Below are positions 48,087-57,341 of a stretch of 64,000 nucleotides of DNA, one piece after another. The notes under the pieces are model-generated. The model worked only from the letters and a program-made list of their open reading frames with translations, was not told where the DNA came from and ran no database searches. Position 1 is the stretch's first letter, and each line of letters begins with the position of its first letter. A program made the position numbers and the translations under genes. This DNA is from SG8-41 sp963802355 (GTDB lineage Bacteria; Pseudomonadota; Gammaproteobacteria; Burkholderiales; SG8-41): contig CAWDIV010000024.1 in NCBI GenBank assembly GCA_963802355.1, positions 124,001-188,000 on the forward strand, read 5' to 3'.

Positions 48087-50543
48087 ATGGGAAAGGACGC
48101 GGCGCCGGCGGACCGGCTCGGGAGAAAGGGGGAGGCAGTCAAGACGAGAACCGCACACGCGTGCCTCGCGCCGGAGGCGCTGGAGTGGCTGTTTACGCTC
48201 GCGGTAATCGCATTCCTGTTCTGGCAGTCCGCAGCGTTTCGCGAGCCGGGATTTACCCGCGGCACCCACGACCGCTACCAAGAAGCGGTGGAATTGAAGG
48301 TGCCGATTCTGCCGCAGGCTGCCGGGACGGGACGCGTCGTAGAGATCTGCACCCGGTTGGGTGGCTGGTTGCCGGAGACCGAACGCGAAATTTCGGCGGA
48401 ACGGACAGGCGCTTGCTATTCGGATTCGCGCCACCCGATCGCCTCCACTGCGACGGGTCAAATCGATCCCGCCGTGATCGCGGGGCTGGCCAAGGCCCAT
48501 GAGGCACTGGCGCAGAGTCTGGCCCTTCCAGTCAAGGCCAGATTCATTCGCCTGGACGAACTCGAGAACCGCGCGCGTGAAGCCCGTGCGGAAACCGACG
48601 TGCAAGGCGCGATCGAAAGCCTGGCGAGCGAAACACGCCTCTACCGTGGCGCCTATGGTCTTGCGGACACGGGAGCGCGCTCAGTCCCTCTTGAATGTGC
48701 CTGGAATCATCTTGAAGCGAAATATCAGGCGCCTGTGCGCGCCGACGCTCCTGAAGCGGACCGGGTGTACGCGCTGCTCGGCATGGCCGCACTGCTCGAC
48801 GGCGATGCACAGCGCGCCTCGGCAGCGGCTTTTCCGGTTAAAGCGGCAAAAAGCAATACCTGGTCGAAGGCGGAACGTGAGGCCGGTTGCGCTGCGCTGG
48901 GGCTGCCACGGCAAGTCATCATCTCGGCGGCCGAGATCGTTGCGAAGGCGCGCGCCAGCGAGAGCAGCGCAGCAAAATCGATCGCCGCGCAGGGACTGCT
49001 CGCCAATGCGCACTGGTACTTTGTCCTGTGGGCGGTGGCGGGCCTGCTGCTATTGCAGATCGGACGGCAGCTGCATGCCGCTCGCTTCCTGCCGTTGGCC
49101 GCGCTGCTCTGGGCGGTGCTGGGATGGACGACGCAAGTCCACGTCGAGTGGATCAGTGACCGCAGCGCGCAAACTGCCTGGTTGCTAGGGTGGGGAATCA
49201 AGTCGCCGGATTTCTTCCAGTTTCTGGTCGCCGGCGCCGCAGTCCTGCTCATGCTTGGCCTGATGCTCCCGCTGGGTCGTGATCCCGGAGTCTTGGCGCC
49301 GGCGCGACAAACCCCGTCCTCGCGTATCGGCTACGCGGGATTCGTGCTTTTCGTTGGATTGGGGTGGTGGCTGTTGCTGGACTTGTCGGCGACGGGGCAT
49401 TACGCGAATCGCTTTCATGCGCTGTATCAGCAAGTTTATGTGTTCGCCGCCTTCGTGCTGTTGACGATGCTGGCACCCATGCGGCTGCAGCTCGCGGACC
49501 AGCTGGGTCGCTGGCTTGGCCGGTTTCTTCTATTTGCAAGGCCACGCGGCGCCGGTCTGAGACGCTATCTGCCGTGGGCCACGTACTCCGCCATCGCTGC
49601 GATGGTATTGCTTGCAGCGAGCGTTTCCCACAAGCAACAGACGCAACTTACCTCGGAGATTTTCCGCGCCTGGCTCGTCTTCGGCGCTTCGTGGTTTTTC
49701 CTGGTTCGCGGAGAATCGGCGTTGTCGTTCTCCACGGGTGGCGCGAAAAACGCACTGCACGGCCTGGTCTTTGTGTGGCCCCTCTTCTTTGTCCTCTGCG
49801 TTCCGCTCTTCGGCCTGATGCTGTCTGACGATTTGGGTCCGTTGTTCGTCATGCTTTATGCCGCGTCGATCTTCGTCGGTGCGGCGTTCGCCTTTGCGTT
49901 TTTTGACAGGGCGGGCTATCGCCAGTGGCTGGGGGGCGCGATGGGCGTCCTGGTCGCCGGGTGCTGGGTCTACCTCGTGACCTTCGCGCTGTATTCGCTT
50001 CCCGCGCCTCTCGCTCGGATCGCGGATCGGTTGGCAAGCGTTCGCGGTCCGTTCACGGCAACGAACGATCAGTTGGCGATCATCACCTGGTTTCAGGAAG
50101 CGGCGCCCTCCGCCGGTTACGGTATCGGTGTGGTCCCATGGTGCGGCGAGTTCGCAGGCGCCAGCTGCCGCGGCGTGCCCCGACAGATCCAGAGCGACTA
50201 CGTATTCACGGCGTTCGTCGGGGTGTATGGCAAGGCTATGGCCGTGGCGCTCGTCGCCCTGCTGGCGTTCTGGCTGGTGCGGGTCGTCATTCACCACAGC
50301 CGCGCAACCCGCGGAATCGTCACGCTCGACTCGGCGGGCGCCACGCAACAGGCGTGGTTGAGCTGGATCGCCGTATGCTGGGTAGGCCTCACGCTTGCGC
50401 AGCTGGCCATCACGGTCGCGGGCAACCTCGGGTGGCTGCCGCTGACGGGAATTACTTTTCCGTTCGCTAGCTTTGGCGCCTGGTCGCTGCTCGCAAACAC
50501 TTTTTTCCTGAGCCTTGCGATCAGCCTGCCGAGGAAGACGTGA
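48087..50543 (+). CDS. SEDS-family peptidoglycan polymerase (RodA/FtsW-like), with extra periplasmic domain
   Basis: The 818-residue protein has one TM at about 33-50, then an unusual soluble insertion of about 250 residues. About ten TM helices follow. SEDS hallmarks are SDDLGPLFVMLYAAS (matching the QPDLGTA region with the essential Asp) and, near the end, LPLTGITFPFASFGAWSLLANTFFLSLAIS (matching PFVSYGGSSLxAN). The enzyme class polymerises glycan strands from lipid II together with a class B PBP. The next gene encodes such a PBP, and the two are separated by no bases. The insertion is not found in housekeeping RodA or FtsW. Family placement is strong; which growth process it serves is unknown. 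Confidence 0.84.
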   Translation: MGKDAAPADRLGRKGEAVKTRTAHACLAPEALEWLFTLAVIAFLFWQSAAFREPGFTRGTHDRYQEAVELKVPILPQAAGTGRVVEICTRLGGWLPETEREISAERTGACYSDSRHPIASTATGQIDPAVIAGLAKAHEALAQSLALPVKARFIRLDELENRAREARAETDVQGAIESLASETRLYRGAYGLADTGARSVPLECAWNHLEAKYQAPVRADAPEADRVYALLGMAALLDGDAQRASAAAFPVKAAKSNTWSKAEREAGCAALGLPRQVIISAAEIVAKARASESSAAKSIAAQGLLANAHWYFVLWAVAGLLLLQIGRQLHAARFLPLAALLWAVLGWTTQVHVEWISDRSAQTAWLLGWGIKSPDFFQFLVAGAAVLLMLGLMLPLGRDPGVLAPARQTPSSRIGYAGFVLFVGLGWWLLLDLSATGHYANRFHALYQQVYVFAAFVLLTMLAPMRLQLADQLGRWLGRFLLFARPRGAGLRRYLPWATYSAIAAMVLLAASVSHKQQTQLTSEIFRAWLVFGASWFFLVRGESALSFSTGGAKNALHGLVFVWPLFFVLCVPLFGLMLSDDLGPLFVMLYAASIFVGAAFAFAFFDRAGYRQWLGGAMGVLVAGCWVYLVTFALYSLPAPLARIADRLASVRGPFTATNDQLAIITWFQEAAPSAGYGIGVVPWCGEFAGASCRGVPRQIQSDYVFTAFVGVYGKAMAVALVALLAFWLVRVVIHHSRATRGIVTLDSAGATQQAWLSWIAVCWVGLTLAQLAITVAGNLGWLPLTGITFPFASFGAWSLLANTFFLSLAISLPRKT

Positions 50544-53282
50544 GTGCCCATGATTGAGACAGGTTCCAAGTCCGACAGCCGGCCATCGCTGCTGCAGCGC
50601 ACGCTTGGCGTGTTCGTCGTTCTCGCGTCTTGCCTGGTCCTGTTTCTGTGGGCTGCCAAGACCCTGGTACCGCGGCCCGTCGAAAACGTGTATCTCGACG
50701 CGCGCCGCCTCGCGGCGTTGCAAACCTTTGAGCGTGCCATCGTTCCGCTGAAATCGCTGCGCGACTACCGGGCGCCCACTGCGGACCTGATACGCCAGCA
50801 GTTCGATTTTTGCGCTGATCCGCTGAGAGAACAGGGTCGCGAGACGGTGTCTGCGCGTAGCAGGAGGACCAATCCATGCGCGAATGCCGGCGCCGCGGAG
50901 GAGCTCGCCTGCCATCTCATAACCATCAATTCCAGATTGAACGAGATGAGCGGCGATGGGCGCGCGAATCGCGAGCGCGTCCTGAGCGAGCGTTACGTGG
51001 TGCATGTCGATAGCTGGATAGACGCCATCCGCACCACCCAGAGTCAACCAGTCGCGCAATCTGCCATGACGGGCCGGGAGCAGGGAAAACATCAATCCGT
51101 ACCTTGTCGCGATGCATTAAGTGCGGCCCGACAGCTGGCCGCGAGCGATGGCAAGTTGCTCGGCCTGCTTGCCTGGCGCGAACTCTCCCCGAAAAACGTG
51201 GTGGCGGGCCAGTTTGCCCCCGACCAGGCGATCAAGATGTCCGGCCGTATCCTCGAACAGCGCAATCCATGGGGCGGGGTGCCCGGATGCATCTACTACG
51301 GTGACGTAAACCGGCACGGCAAGCTCATGTTCGTGACCGACAAACGCCAGAGCAATCGTCAAGCCTGCGTCGCGATGCGCCCCAGAGGGACAGACGAAAA
51401 GGACATGACAGGCGTTTTCCAGAGAACCACCGGGGACCGACGGGAGAGCAGCGCGGAGGACAGCCACGCGGCGCCGCCCGAATCACTTGACGTGATCCTG
51501 GCGGATCTCGACAACATCCGCTTGCCGTGGAAGGATCTCTTCCGCGCATATACGGAAAGGTCAGCGGAAAGATCCGCAAGCGCGACGCAGGTGTATCGCG
51601 TGAGTGACGCGGAAAATCCGGTAGCCGTTTCCCATGGCCCCAATCAACTGGACCGACTGAAGCACAAGGTGAACGCCGGCTTCAATGTTCATCTCACCAT
51701 CGACCCGGATTCGCAGCGCATCGCACAGCAGATAAGCAAGTGTTACGCCGGCGATCTCAACACCTGCCAGCGGATCGGTTTGACCAACGACAGTACGTTC
51801 AGCGAATTCATAAAACAGATGTACGAAAAGGCGGCGGTGCGCATGGCGGCCGTTGCGCTTATCGACATTCCCACGGGAAGAATCGAGGCGCTGGGCAGCG
51901 CCCACACCGATTGCTATCGCCAGGAATTCGATGGCCCCGGACGCAATGCAGCTGAGTGCCCCGATCTGCCGACGACGCCGCACTACGAACCGGATCGGCT
52001 GCTCAATCATGCGCTCTTCACCGATGCGATGCCGGGCTCGATCATCAAGCCCATCATGGCGACGGGTTTTCTGCGCGAGCCGGGTTACCGCAAGAAAATC
52101 GTTGCGGATCGCGTTTCGCCCGACTTCATTCGACTCCAGGAGGAATTGAAGAGCTCCGACTCGGTCGCATTCCTCAACCGGATGTTCTGCATCGACAAGG
52201 CGTGGGCGAATTGCGATCGACCCCGGGACATACAGCAGGCGGCGTTGCTGTTTGGGTGGGACCTCGGCTGCTTGGAACCGTCGTTCCGGTGCGGGCGGCT
52301 CAACGTGTTGTTCGGATATTCGGACGCGAGGCGCATACGCACCGACACCGCGCGTATGCCCCTCGGGGCCTCCGTCATGTACGGCAGGCTCCTCACCGAA
52401 CCTGCATCAAAAAAACGGCCCGCGGATCTCCAGATGATGCGCAATTTTTCGTTCGATCCCAGGCTTGCCGCGGCGTGCAGCCGCGGTGACTACTATTCGG
52501 GCGCGGGGCCGAATCGGGGATGGCGCAAGTGCAAGCACGGTCGTCTGGTCTATATCGAGTCGGAAGGATGGGGTCAGGGGAACGCACGCACGACGGCGCT
52601 GGGTGCCGCCGGGATGATGGCGCGCCTTGCGGCCGCCGCCAATGGCCAGGCAAGCCAGCGATTGCCTTACCTGGTCGACCGGATCAGCGATGCAAACGCG
52701 CAGACATTCGATCTTGCTGCGCATCAGTTCGGTCTCGCTGACCCGGTGAAACTCGAGATCCCGCAACAGGACGCCGCGCTCATCGTCCAGGGATTGATCA
52801 GCCACAAGGCGCGAGGCACGCCCCCCGGGTCGCGCTCGGGCACCGCGCACGCAGCCTGCACCAGGGTTTTCGACGCCGCCACTTGCAACCGCATCGACTG
52901 GATCGCGGGCAAGACGGGCACGCCTCCTTACGGCAACGACCGCTTGAGCCTGAAGGAAATCAGGCAACAGTGCAGGCTCGCGCCATCGAAAACTCGCGCT
53001 GCCGGCGAGCAACAGGAGTGGTCGACCTCGTGCAGCCACGAGCAACCCTACAAATGGTACGTGGCGGCATTCAAGACCGATGACGGGCAGAGCGGCTTTA
53101 ACAAGGCGGTGGCGGTCCTCACCGAGCGCAATTGGTACAAGTCGGGCCCGCTTGCGGGCAAGGTGCAATCCCCGGGAGACCAAGACGCAATGAATATCAG
53201 CGCCGAGATCGCATTTCGGATCATGGCTCGCATGCGGACACAGGCTATGCGAGCGCAGGCGGAGAACGGAGGTGGGTCATGA
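50544..53282 (+). CDS. Class B-like penicillin-binding transpeptidase
   Basis: The 912-residue protein has a single TM at about 17-37, then a long N-terminal periplasmic region and a transpeptidase domain. The active-site Ser is S499 in PGSIIKP (SxxK with K502), and KTGT is at 790-793 (AGKTGTPPYGN). EGWGQGNARTTALGAAGMMARLAAAANG is the typical helix after the catalytic core. Where SxN is expected, SSD (537-539) appears. It is longer than PBP2 or FtsI and carries many extra Cys residues. It should cross-link peptidoglycan made by the adjacent SEDS protein. Start GTG 50544 has GAGG 9 bp upstream; ATG 50550 is an alternative. Confidence 0.86.
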   Translation: MPMIETGSKSDSRPSLLQRTLGVFVVLASCLVLFLWAAKTLVPRPVENVYLDARRLAALQTFERAIVPLKSLRDYRAPTADLIRQQFDFCADPLREQGRETVSARSRRTNPCANAGAAEELACHLITINSRLNEMSGDGRANRERVLSERYVVHVDSWIDAIRTTQSQPVAQSAMTGREQGKHQSVPCRDALSAARQLAASDGKLLGLLAWRELSPKNVVAGQFAPDQAIKMSGRILEQRNPWGGVPGCIYYGDVNRHGKLMFVTDKRQSNRQACVAMRPRGTDEKDMTGVFQRTTGDRRESSAEDSHAAPPESLDVILADLDNIRLPWKDLFRAYTERSAERSASATQVYRVSDAENPVAVSHGPNQLDRLKHKVNAGFNVHLTIDPDSQRIAQQISKCYAGDLNTCQRIGLTNDSTFSEFIKQMYEKAAVRMAAVALIDIPTGRIEALGSAHTDCYRQEFDGPGRNAAECPDLPTTPHYEPDRLLNHALFTDAMPGSIIKPIMATGFLREPGYRKKIVADRVSPDFIRLQEELKSSDSVAFLNRMFCIDKAWANCDRPRDIQQAALLFGWDLGCLEPSFRCGRLNVLFGYSDARRIRTDTARMPLGASVMYGRLLTEPASKKRPADLQMMRNFSFDPRLAAACSRGDYYSGAGPNRGWRKCKHGRLVYIESEGWGQGNARTTALGAAGMMARLAAAANGQASQRLPYLVDRISDANAQTFDLAAHQFGLADPVKLEIPQQDAALIVQGLISHKARGTPPGSRSGTAHAACTRVFDAATCNRIDWIAGKTGTPPYGNDRLSLKEIRQQCRLAPSKTRAAGEQQEWSTSCSHEQPYKWYVAAFKTDDGQSGFNKAVAVLTERNWYKSGPLAGKVQSPGDQDAMNISAEIAFRIMARMRTQAMRAQAENGGGS

Positions 53283-53623
53283 CCAATCGGCATAGCGCAG
53301 GAGCACGAACAGGCGCGGATTTTGACGAGCGGTCGGCAACGAAAGCGCATGCGGTGACGGATATTGAAACGTTTCCGGCGCCATGGCCCGGCGTTCTGGT
53401 GGAGATGAAAGACTACCTCGATCTGTGGTTCCTCGCCTTGGGGAAAAAACGCCAGGCGGCGACGGTACGGATATTCATCTCCAAGACCCTGGTATCGCAG
53501 GCGCAATTGCAACCGCACGTGAGAGAGTTCAGAGCGGCGATTTCGCGCATCCCGAATTGCCGGATCGAGCTCAAGGGCACCGAACAGGCGGCACACAAGA
53601 TTGAAATCGAGTATAGGAGATGA
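53279..53623 (+). CDS. Small conserved-looking protein of unknown function in the SEDS-kinase operon
   Basis: The 114-residue protein has ATG 53279 overlapping the PBP stop (ATGA), so it is translationally coupled. The N-terminal 30 residues are polar. The rest (PGVLVEMKDYLDLWFLALG, ATVRIFISKTLVSQAQLQPH, FRAAISRIPNCRIELKG) suggests an alpha/beta domain. It has no signal peptide or TM. I do not recognise the family. Its place between the PBP and FHA genes suggests a cytoplasmic adaptor or regulator. Confidence 0.75.
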   Translation: MTNRHSAGARTGADFDERSATKAHAVTDIETFPAPWPGVLVEMKDYLDLWFLALGKKRQAATVRIFISKTLVSQAQLQPHVREFRAAISRIPNCRIELKGTEQAAHKIEIEYRR

Positions 53624-53626
53624 CCC

Positions 53627-55003
53627 GTGTCTATGTTGACCAGTATCGGCGGACTATGGAATCGGATCGGATCGGCTTTCGAACGCAGGGACATCGGTGC
53701 CGCGGGCGCGGCCTACGACGACACGACCAGCGATGAGAACATGGTCAGGCCGACCGCGACGCGCTACGCGCCCATCAAGGAGGCCGTCGAGCGCCGAGTC
53801 AAGACATTCCTTCGCCAGGACCTCGTTTCGCATCTGGAGATCGGATTCAACGAGATATTCCTGCTCCACTATATAGAGATCGTCGCGGAGAGTCAGGGCG
53901 CGGTGGCGTTGGACCAATTCCTGCACGAGTTTTCGCCCGAAGCCCGCGTTCATTGGGTCAAGAAGCTTCTGGGACCCGCAGTGGGTCAGCACGTGAGCCT
54001 CGATCAGTTCGTGGGATTGGACAAGGAGTTCACGGCCGAGGATCTCGCAGAGACCGACCCGTTCGAGGAAGCGCTGAATCAGGCAGCGACACCTCCCTAT
54101 CGCATCGTTTTGCATGGCCGCTGGGAAAGCGGCCCTGCCGCAGAACAACAAGCAGCGCCATCCTCCGGCGCGAATCGGTCTCCACCGCGGCAGTCAGCGG
54201 GTCTTGCCGGTCCCTGCGTGCGCTTGTCGGTTCAGGATGCCAAATCGCCGAACCCACGCAAGGGAGTCGGTACGCGACTAGCGGAAATCGAACATTTCCC
54301 AGCGGTACTGGGTTCCTCCGTCCACGCGGACGTTGAAGTTTCGGGCTATTACGTTTCCGCCAGGCACTGCACCCTGCATTGGGAAAGGGAGCAGCTTTGG
54401 CTCGAGGACCATTCCACGAACGGCACCTGGGTTGATGGCAAGAGCGTTCACTCGGGCACTCGCGTTGCCCTGGCGAATGGCGCGGTGCTGGGTTTTGGCC
54501 GGAATAACGGTCGCAGAGAGCACGACCGCTACCCGGCAATTAACGTTGAGTTCATGCGCGCGCTGGCGCCGGGGGCAACCTCCACGCCTGTGTCACCCTC
54601 GTGCCCGACGCCCGTTGCGCCGGGTGTCACAACGGCGGTTGCGATTCCCGTTCCGGGAGAGAAAGCGCCTCTTGCCGTCCTCGCCATCGTTGATGCAACC
54701 GGCAGCTCCAGATGCGATGTCCTCAAACTGCCCTTCACGATTGGTCGCGGATCAGCGCAGGACTATGTCGTCCCCGATGCCAACCAGGGCGTGTCGCGCG
54801 AGCATCTGGTAATCGAGGAAATCAACCGCTCCGGTGCGGTGACGCTCAACAGGGCCGTCGACAAGAATGGAACCTTCGGCGGCAATCAGCCGCTACCGGC
54901 GCGGTTCGTATGGCGCTTTGGCGAGGAAATCGTGCTTGGCGAGAAATGGACGGACGCGCCGATGGTGCGAATGTCGTTGCGGAACGTGGAGGAAACGATT
55001 TGA
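53627..55003 (+). CDS. Protein with two FHA domains (phosphothreonine reader)
   Basis: The 458-residue cytoplasmic protein has an N-terminal helical region (1-160) of unknown type. FHA 1 covers about 210-310 and shows GSSVHADVEVSGYYVSARHCTLHW and DHSTNGTWVDGKSV. FHA 2 covers about 360-450 and shows FTIGRGSAQDYVV, VSREHLVIEE and DKNGTFGGN. Both keep the R/S/N core residues for phosphothreonine binding, partly altered in FHA 1 (GSS for GR). GTG 53627 has AGGAG 7 bp upstream. It is most likely a target or scaffold for the kinase at the end of the operon, comparable to FhaA/FhaB in actinobacteria. Confidence 0.88.
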   Translation: MSMLTSIGGLWNRIGSAFERRDIGAAGAAYDDTTSDENMVRPTATRYAPIKEAVERRVKTFLRQDLVSHLEIGFNEIFLLHYIEIVAESQGAVALDQFLHEFSPEARVHWVKKLLGPAVGQHVSLDQFVGLDKEFTAEDLAETDPFEEALNQAATPPYRIVLHGRWESGPAAEQQAAPSSGANRSPPRQSAGLAGPCVRLSVQDAKSPNPRKGVGTRLAEIEHFPAVLGSSVHADVEVSGYYVSARHCTLHWEREQLWLEDHSTNGTWVDGKSVHSGTRVALANGAVLGFGRNNGRREHDRYPAINVEFMRALAPGATSTPVSPSCPTPVAPGVTTAVAIPVPGEKAPLAVLAIVDATGSSRCDVLKLPFTIGRGSAQDYVVPDANQGVSREHLVIEEINRSGAVTLNRAVDKNGTFGGNQPLPARFVWRFGEEIVLGEKWTDAPMVRMSLRNVEETI

Positions 55004-55872
55004 ACAACGCGACCCCCGTGGACCTTACGAGGGCGGCTGCTGCCCTGCCCCTTCATCGACGATGGCGATGGCATGGCGGGCTGACCGCAGCCTACGCCTC
55101 GGCCGCAGGAAGCGGACGCGCGAGCAACGAGGATTGCTGCAGCCACGTCCCCTCGGCGGAACGACCCGGATTTTGCGGCGTGGCCGATGGAGTCGGCGGC
55201 GGTGCGCATGGGGACATCGCCAGCAGCGTCCTGCTGACACACTGCGCGCAGGCGCGGAAGGAAACCTATTGCGATCCAGCCAGGCTCATCGAGTGGTTGG
55301 CTCGGGCCGATGGGCAAGTGCGCGAGGCGATCGCCCGCCGCACCGACGAGGCCGGCGCGGCGACACTGGCTGCGGCGTGGTTCCCATCGCAGAGCACGGC
55401 ATATCTGTTGAATGTCGGCGACTGTCGCGTCTACCAGTTGAAGCCGCGCAAACAATGCTATGCCATTCAGCAGCTCACGGTGGATCAGACCTATGCCAGT
55501 TTGGCGCAACAGCCCCCGCCCAATGGCAGACCCGACGACCCTGCGCGGATGGTCGGGAGCGGAGCCGTCGGCATTCCCTCGGTCTTGAAAGCCCACATTC
55601 GCGACCGCGAACTGCTCCTGCTGTGCTCGGACGGCGTTCACAAATTTGTTTCCGATGATGAGATCGCCGATGTCGTTTCGGATGGGCTCAACGACGGAAG
55701 TTCGCTCGAAACAATCTGCGACGCACTGGTGCGCGCGGCGAAAAGAAATGGCAGCCATGACGACGCAAGCGCGCTTCTCGTGTTGCGCCGTCCATGGTTC
55801 ACGCCTCGCTGGGCCTATGGCTGCGCGCTGGCCGTGGTTTTGCTGCTTTTTGTGACGGGGATATGGAAATGA
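55000..55872 (+). CDS. PP2C-family Ser/Thr protein phosphatase with C-terminal membrane anchor
   Basis: The 290-residue protein has the PP2C motifs SNEDCC, FCGVADGVGGGAHGD, GAATLAAAWF, LLNVGDCRVYQL, LLLCSDGVHKFVSDDEI and SHDDASALLVLR, with all metal-binding Asp residues present. It ends in one TM (WAYGCALAVVLLLFVTGIW) with a two-residue tail, so the catalytic domain is cytoplasmic and tail-anchored. The start is TTG 55000, overlapping the FHA stop (TTGA) with GGAGG 7 bp upstream; the open frame extends further only because it overlaps the FHA gene. It probably reverses the operon kinase, like PstP. Confidence 0.89.
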   Translation: MNNATPVDLTRAAAALPLHRRWRWHGGLTAAYASAAGSGRASNEDCCSHVPSAERPGFCGVADGVGGGAHGDIASSVLLTHCAQARKETYCDPARLIEWLARADGQVREAIARRTDEAGAATLAAAWFPSQSTAYLLNVGDCRVYQLKPRKQCYAIQQLTVDQTYASLAQQPPPNGRPDDPARMVGSGAVGIPSVLKAHIRDRELLLLCSDGVHKFVSDDEIADVVSDGLNDGSSLETICDALVRAAKRNGSHDDASALLVLRRPWFTPRWAYGCALAVVLLLFVTGIWK

Positions 55873-57338
55873 CGCGGAGCAAATATCAGGCAGGAAGCAG
55901 GGCCCCGGGTGCGCGAATTTGCGGCGTCGTGCTCGCGGGAGTGCTGTGGCTCTCGATGGGCGCGGATAGAGCGCTCGCCGAGACGCAATCGGTGATCGAC
56001 CCGATCGAAGCGCGTGAGCCGCCGACCCCACCCGCGGCCGCAACGAGGAATCCGCCACAGCCCGACGCCAGGTTAAGGCACGAACGCCAGCGAGCGGAAC
56101 AGGAACAGCGCAAGCGGGCGAAGGCAGAAGCACGCGCACTGGCCGCGGAAAACGAAGCCGCAAAACTACGCGCAATCGAACAGGCGCGGGAGGCGGCAGC
56201 CAAAGGAGGCGGCAGCCAGGGAAGCGGCAGCCAGGGAGGCTGCGGCGAAGGCAGCGGCACGAAAAGCCGCAGCGGCTAAAGCGGCAGCAACGAAGCTCGC
56301 AGCGGCGAAGATCGCAGCACAAAGAGAGGCTGCAAGGAAGGAAGCGGCGAGAGAGGCGGCAGCTCGAACGGCCGCGGTGAAGCTGGCAAAAGCGAGGGTC
56401 GCGGCGGATAGAGAGGCCGCAAGGAAAGCAGCGGTGGCAAGAGAGGCGGCGGCGATAGCAGCGGCGGAGAATGAAGCAGCCGCGAAAGAAATGGCAGCGC
56501 GTGAGGCGGCCGCGAAGGAAGCGGCAGCAAGGGAAGCCGCCGCAAGAGAAGCGGCAGCGCGCGAGGCGGCCGCGAGAGAAGCGCCGGGAAGCCGCAGCGA
56601 GGGAAGCCGCAGCGCGCGAGGCGGCCGCGAGGAGAAGCGGCAGCGGAACGGGAAGCCGCGGCGAGGGAAACCGCAGCGCGCGAGGCGGCCGCAAGAGAAG
56701 CGGCAGCCAGGGAAACCGCGGCGAGAGAGGCGCGGGCGTCGAGGCCGCTGGCGCGTTTCGGGTCCGTATTCCGCGATTGCGCCGATTGTCCAGAGATTGT
56801 ATGGCTGCCGCAAGGCGAATTGATCATGGGCGAGCCATCCGCCGCAAACGGTTCGCAATACGTCATGAAGATGAGTTACATGCTCGCGGTCGGACGCTTC
56901 AGAGTTACGTATGCCGAATGGGACGCGTGTGTGGCTGCCGGGGGCTGCCGGCGCCGGCCGAACGATTCCGGCTGGGGCCGCGGGCGGCAGCCCGTGACCA
57001 ATATCAGTTGGGCGGATGCACAGCAGTACGCCGCCTGGCTATCGCGCAGGACCAGGAAGAACTACCGTCTGTTGACCGGAGACGAATGGGAGTACGCCGC
57101 GCGAACGGGCTCGGACGTGTATGACATGCACGGGAATGTGTCGGAATGGGTTGAGAATTGCTACCAGTATCGGGACGCGCGGAGCGGGGGCATGTGGACG
57201 CTCGAGTGCACTAACCAGACGGTGCGCGGAGGCGCGTGGCACGGTCCCACCAATACGATACGGTCCGTGGCCCGGTCCCTTCCCCGATTCAACTACTACG
57301 ATAGTCGAATCGGTTTCCGCATTGCGCGAACGGAGTAG
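55863..57338 (+). CDS. Exported Ala-rich coiled-coil protein with FGE/SUMF1-like domain, frameshifted
   Basis: ATG 55863 (or 55869) overlaps the phosphatase stop. The protein has a signal peptide or anchor (residues 18-40, RICGVVLAGVLWLSMGADRALA). A long AAREAAA-type coiled coil follows, then an FGE-sulfatase (C-type-lectin-fold) domain, 56750-57338, with CADCPEIVWLPQGELIMGEP, ISWADAQQYAAWLS, TGDEWEYAARTGS, YDMHGNVSEWVENCYQ and VRGGAWH. Three single-base breaks in the GC-rich repeats (near 56206, 56583 and 56630) split the frame; correcting them joins everything into about 490 residues. The FGE domain lacks about 30 residues between EYAARTGS and DVYDMHG. FGE-like domains often accompany Ser/Thr kinases in bacteria. 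Function unknown. Confidence 0.78.
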
Positions 57339-57341
57339 TGA

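Noticed and set aside
49530..51095. Minus-strand open frame of 521 codons
   Set aside because: It overlaps the SEDS and PBP genes antisense, and its composition (Arg, Gln, His rich) has no family features.
54886..56694. Minus-strand open frame of 602 codons, plus overlapping Ala/Ser-rich frames
   Set aside because: It is an antisense artefact of the FHA, phosphatase and AAREAAA repeat genes; low complexity explains its length.
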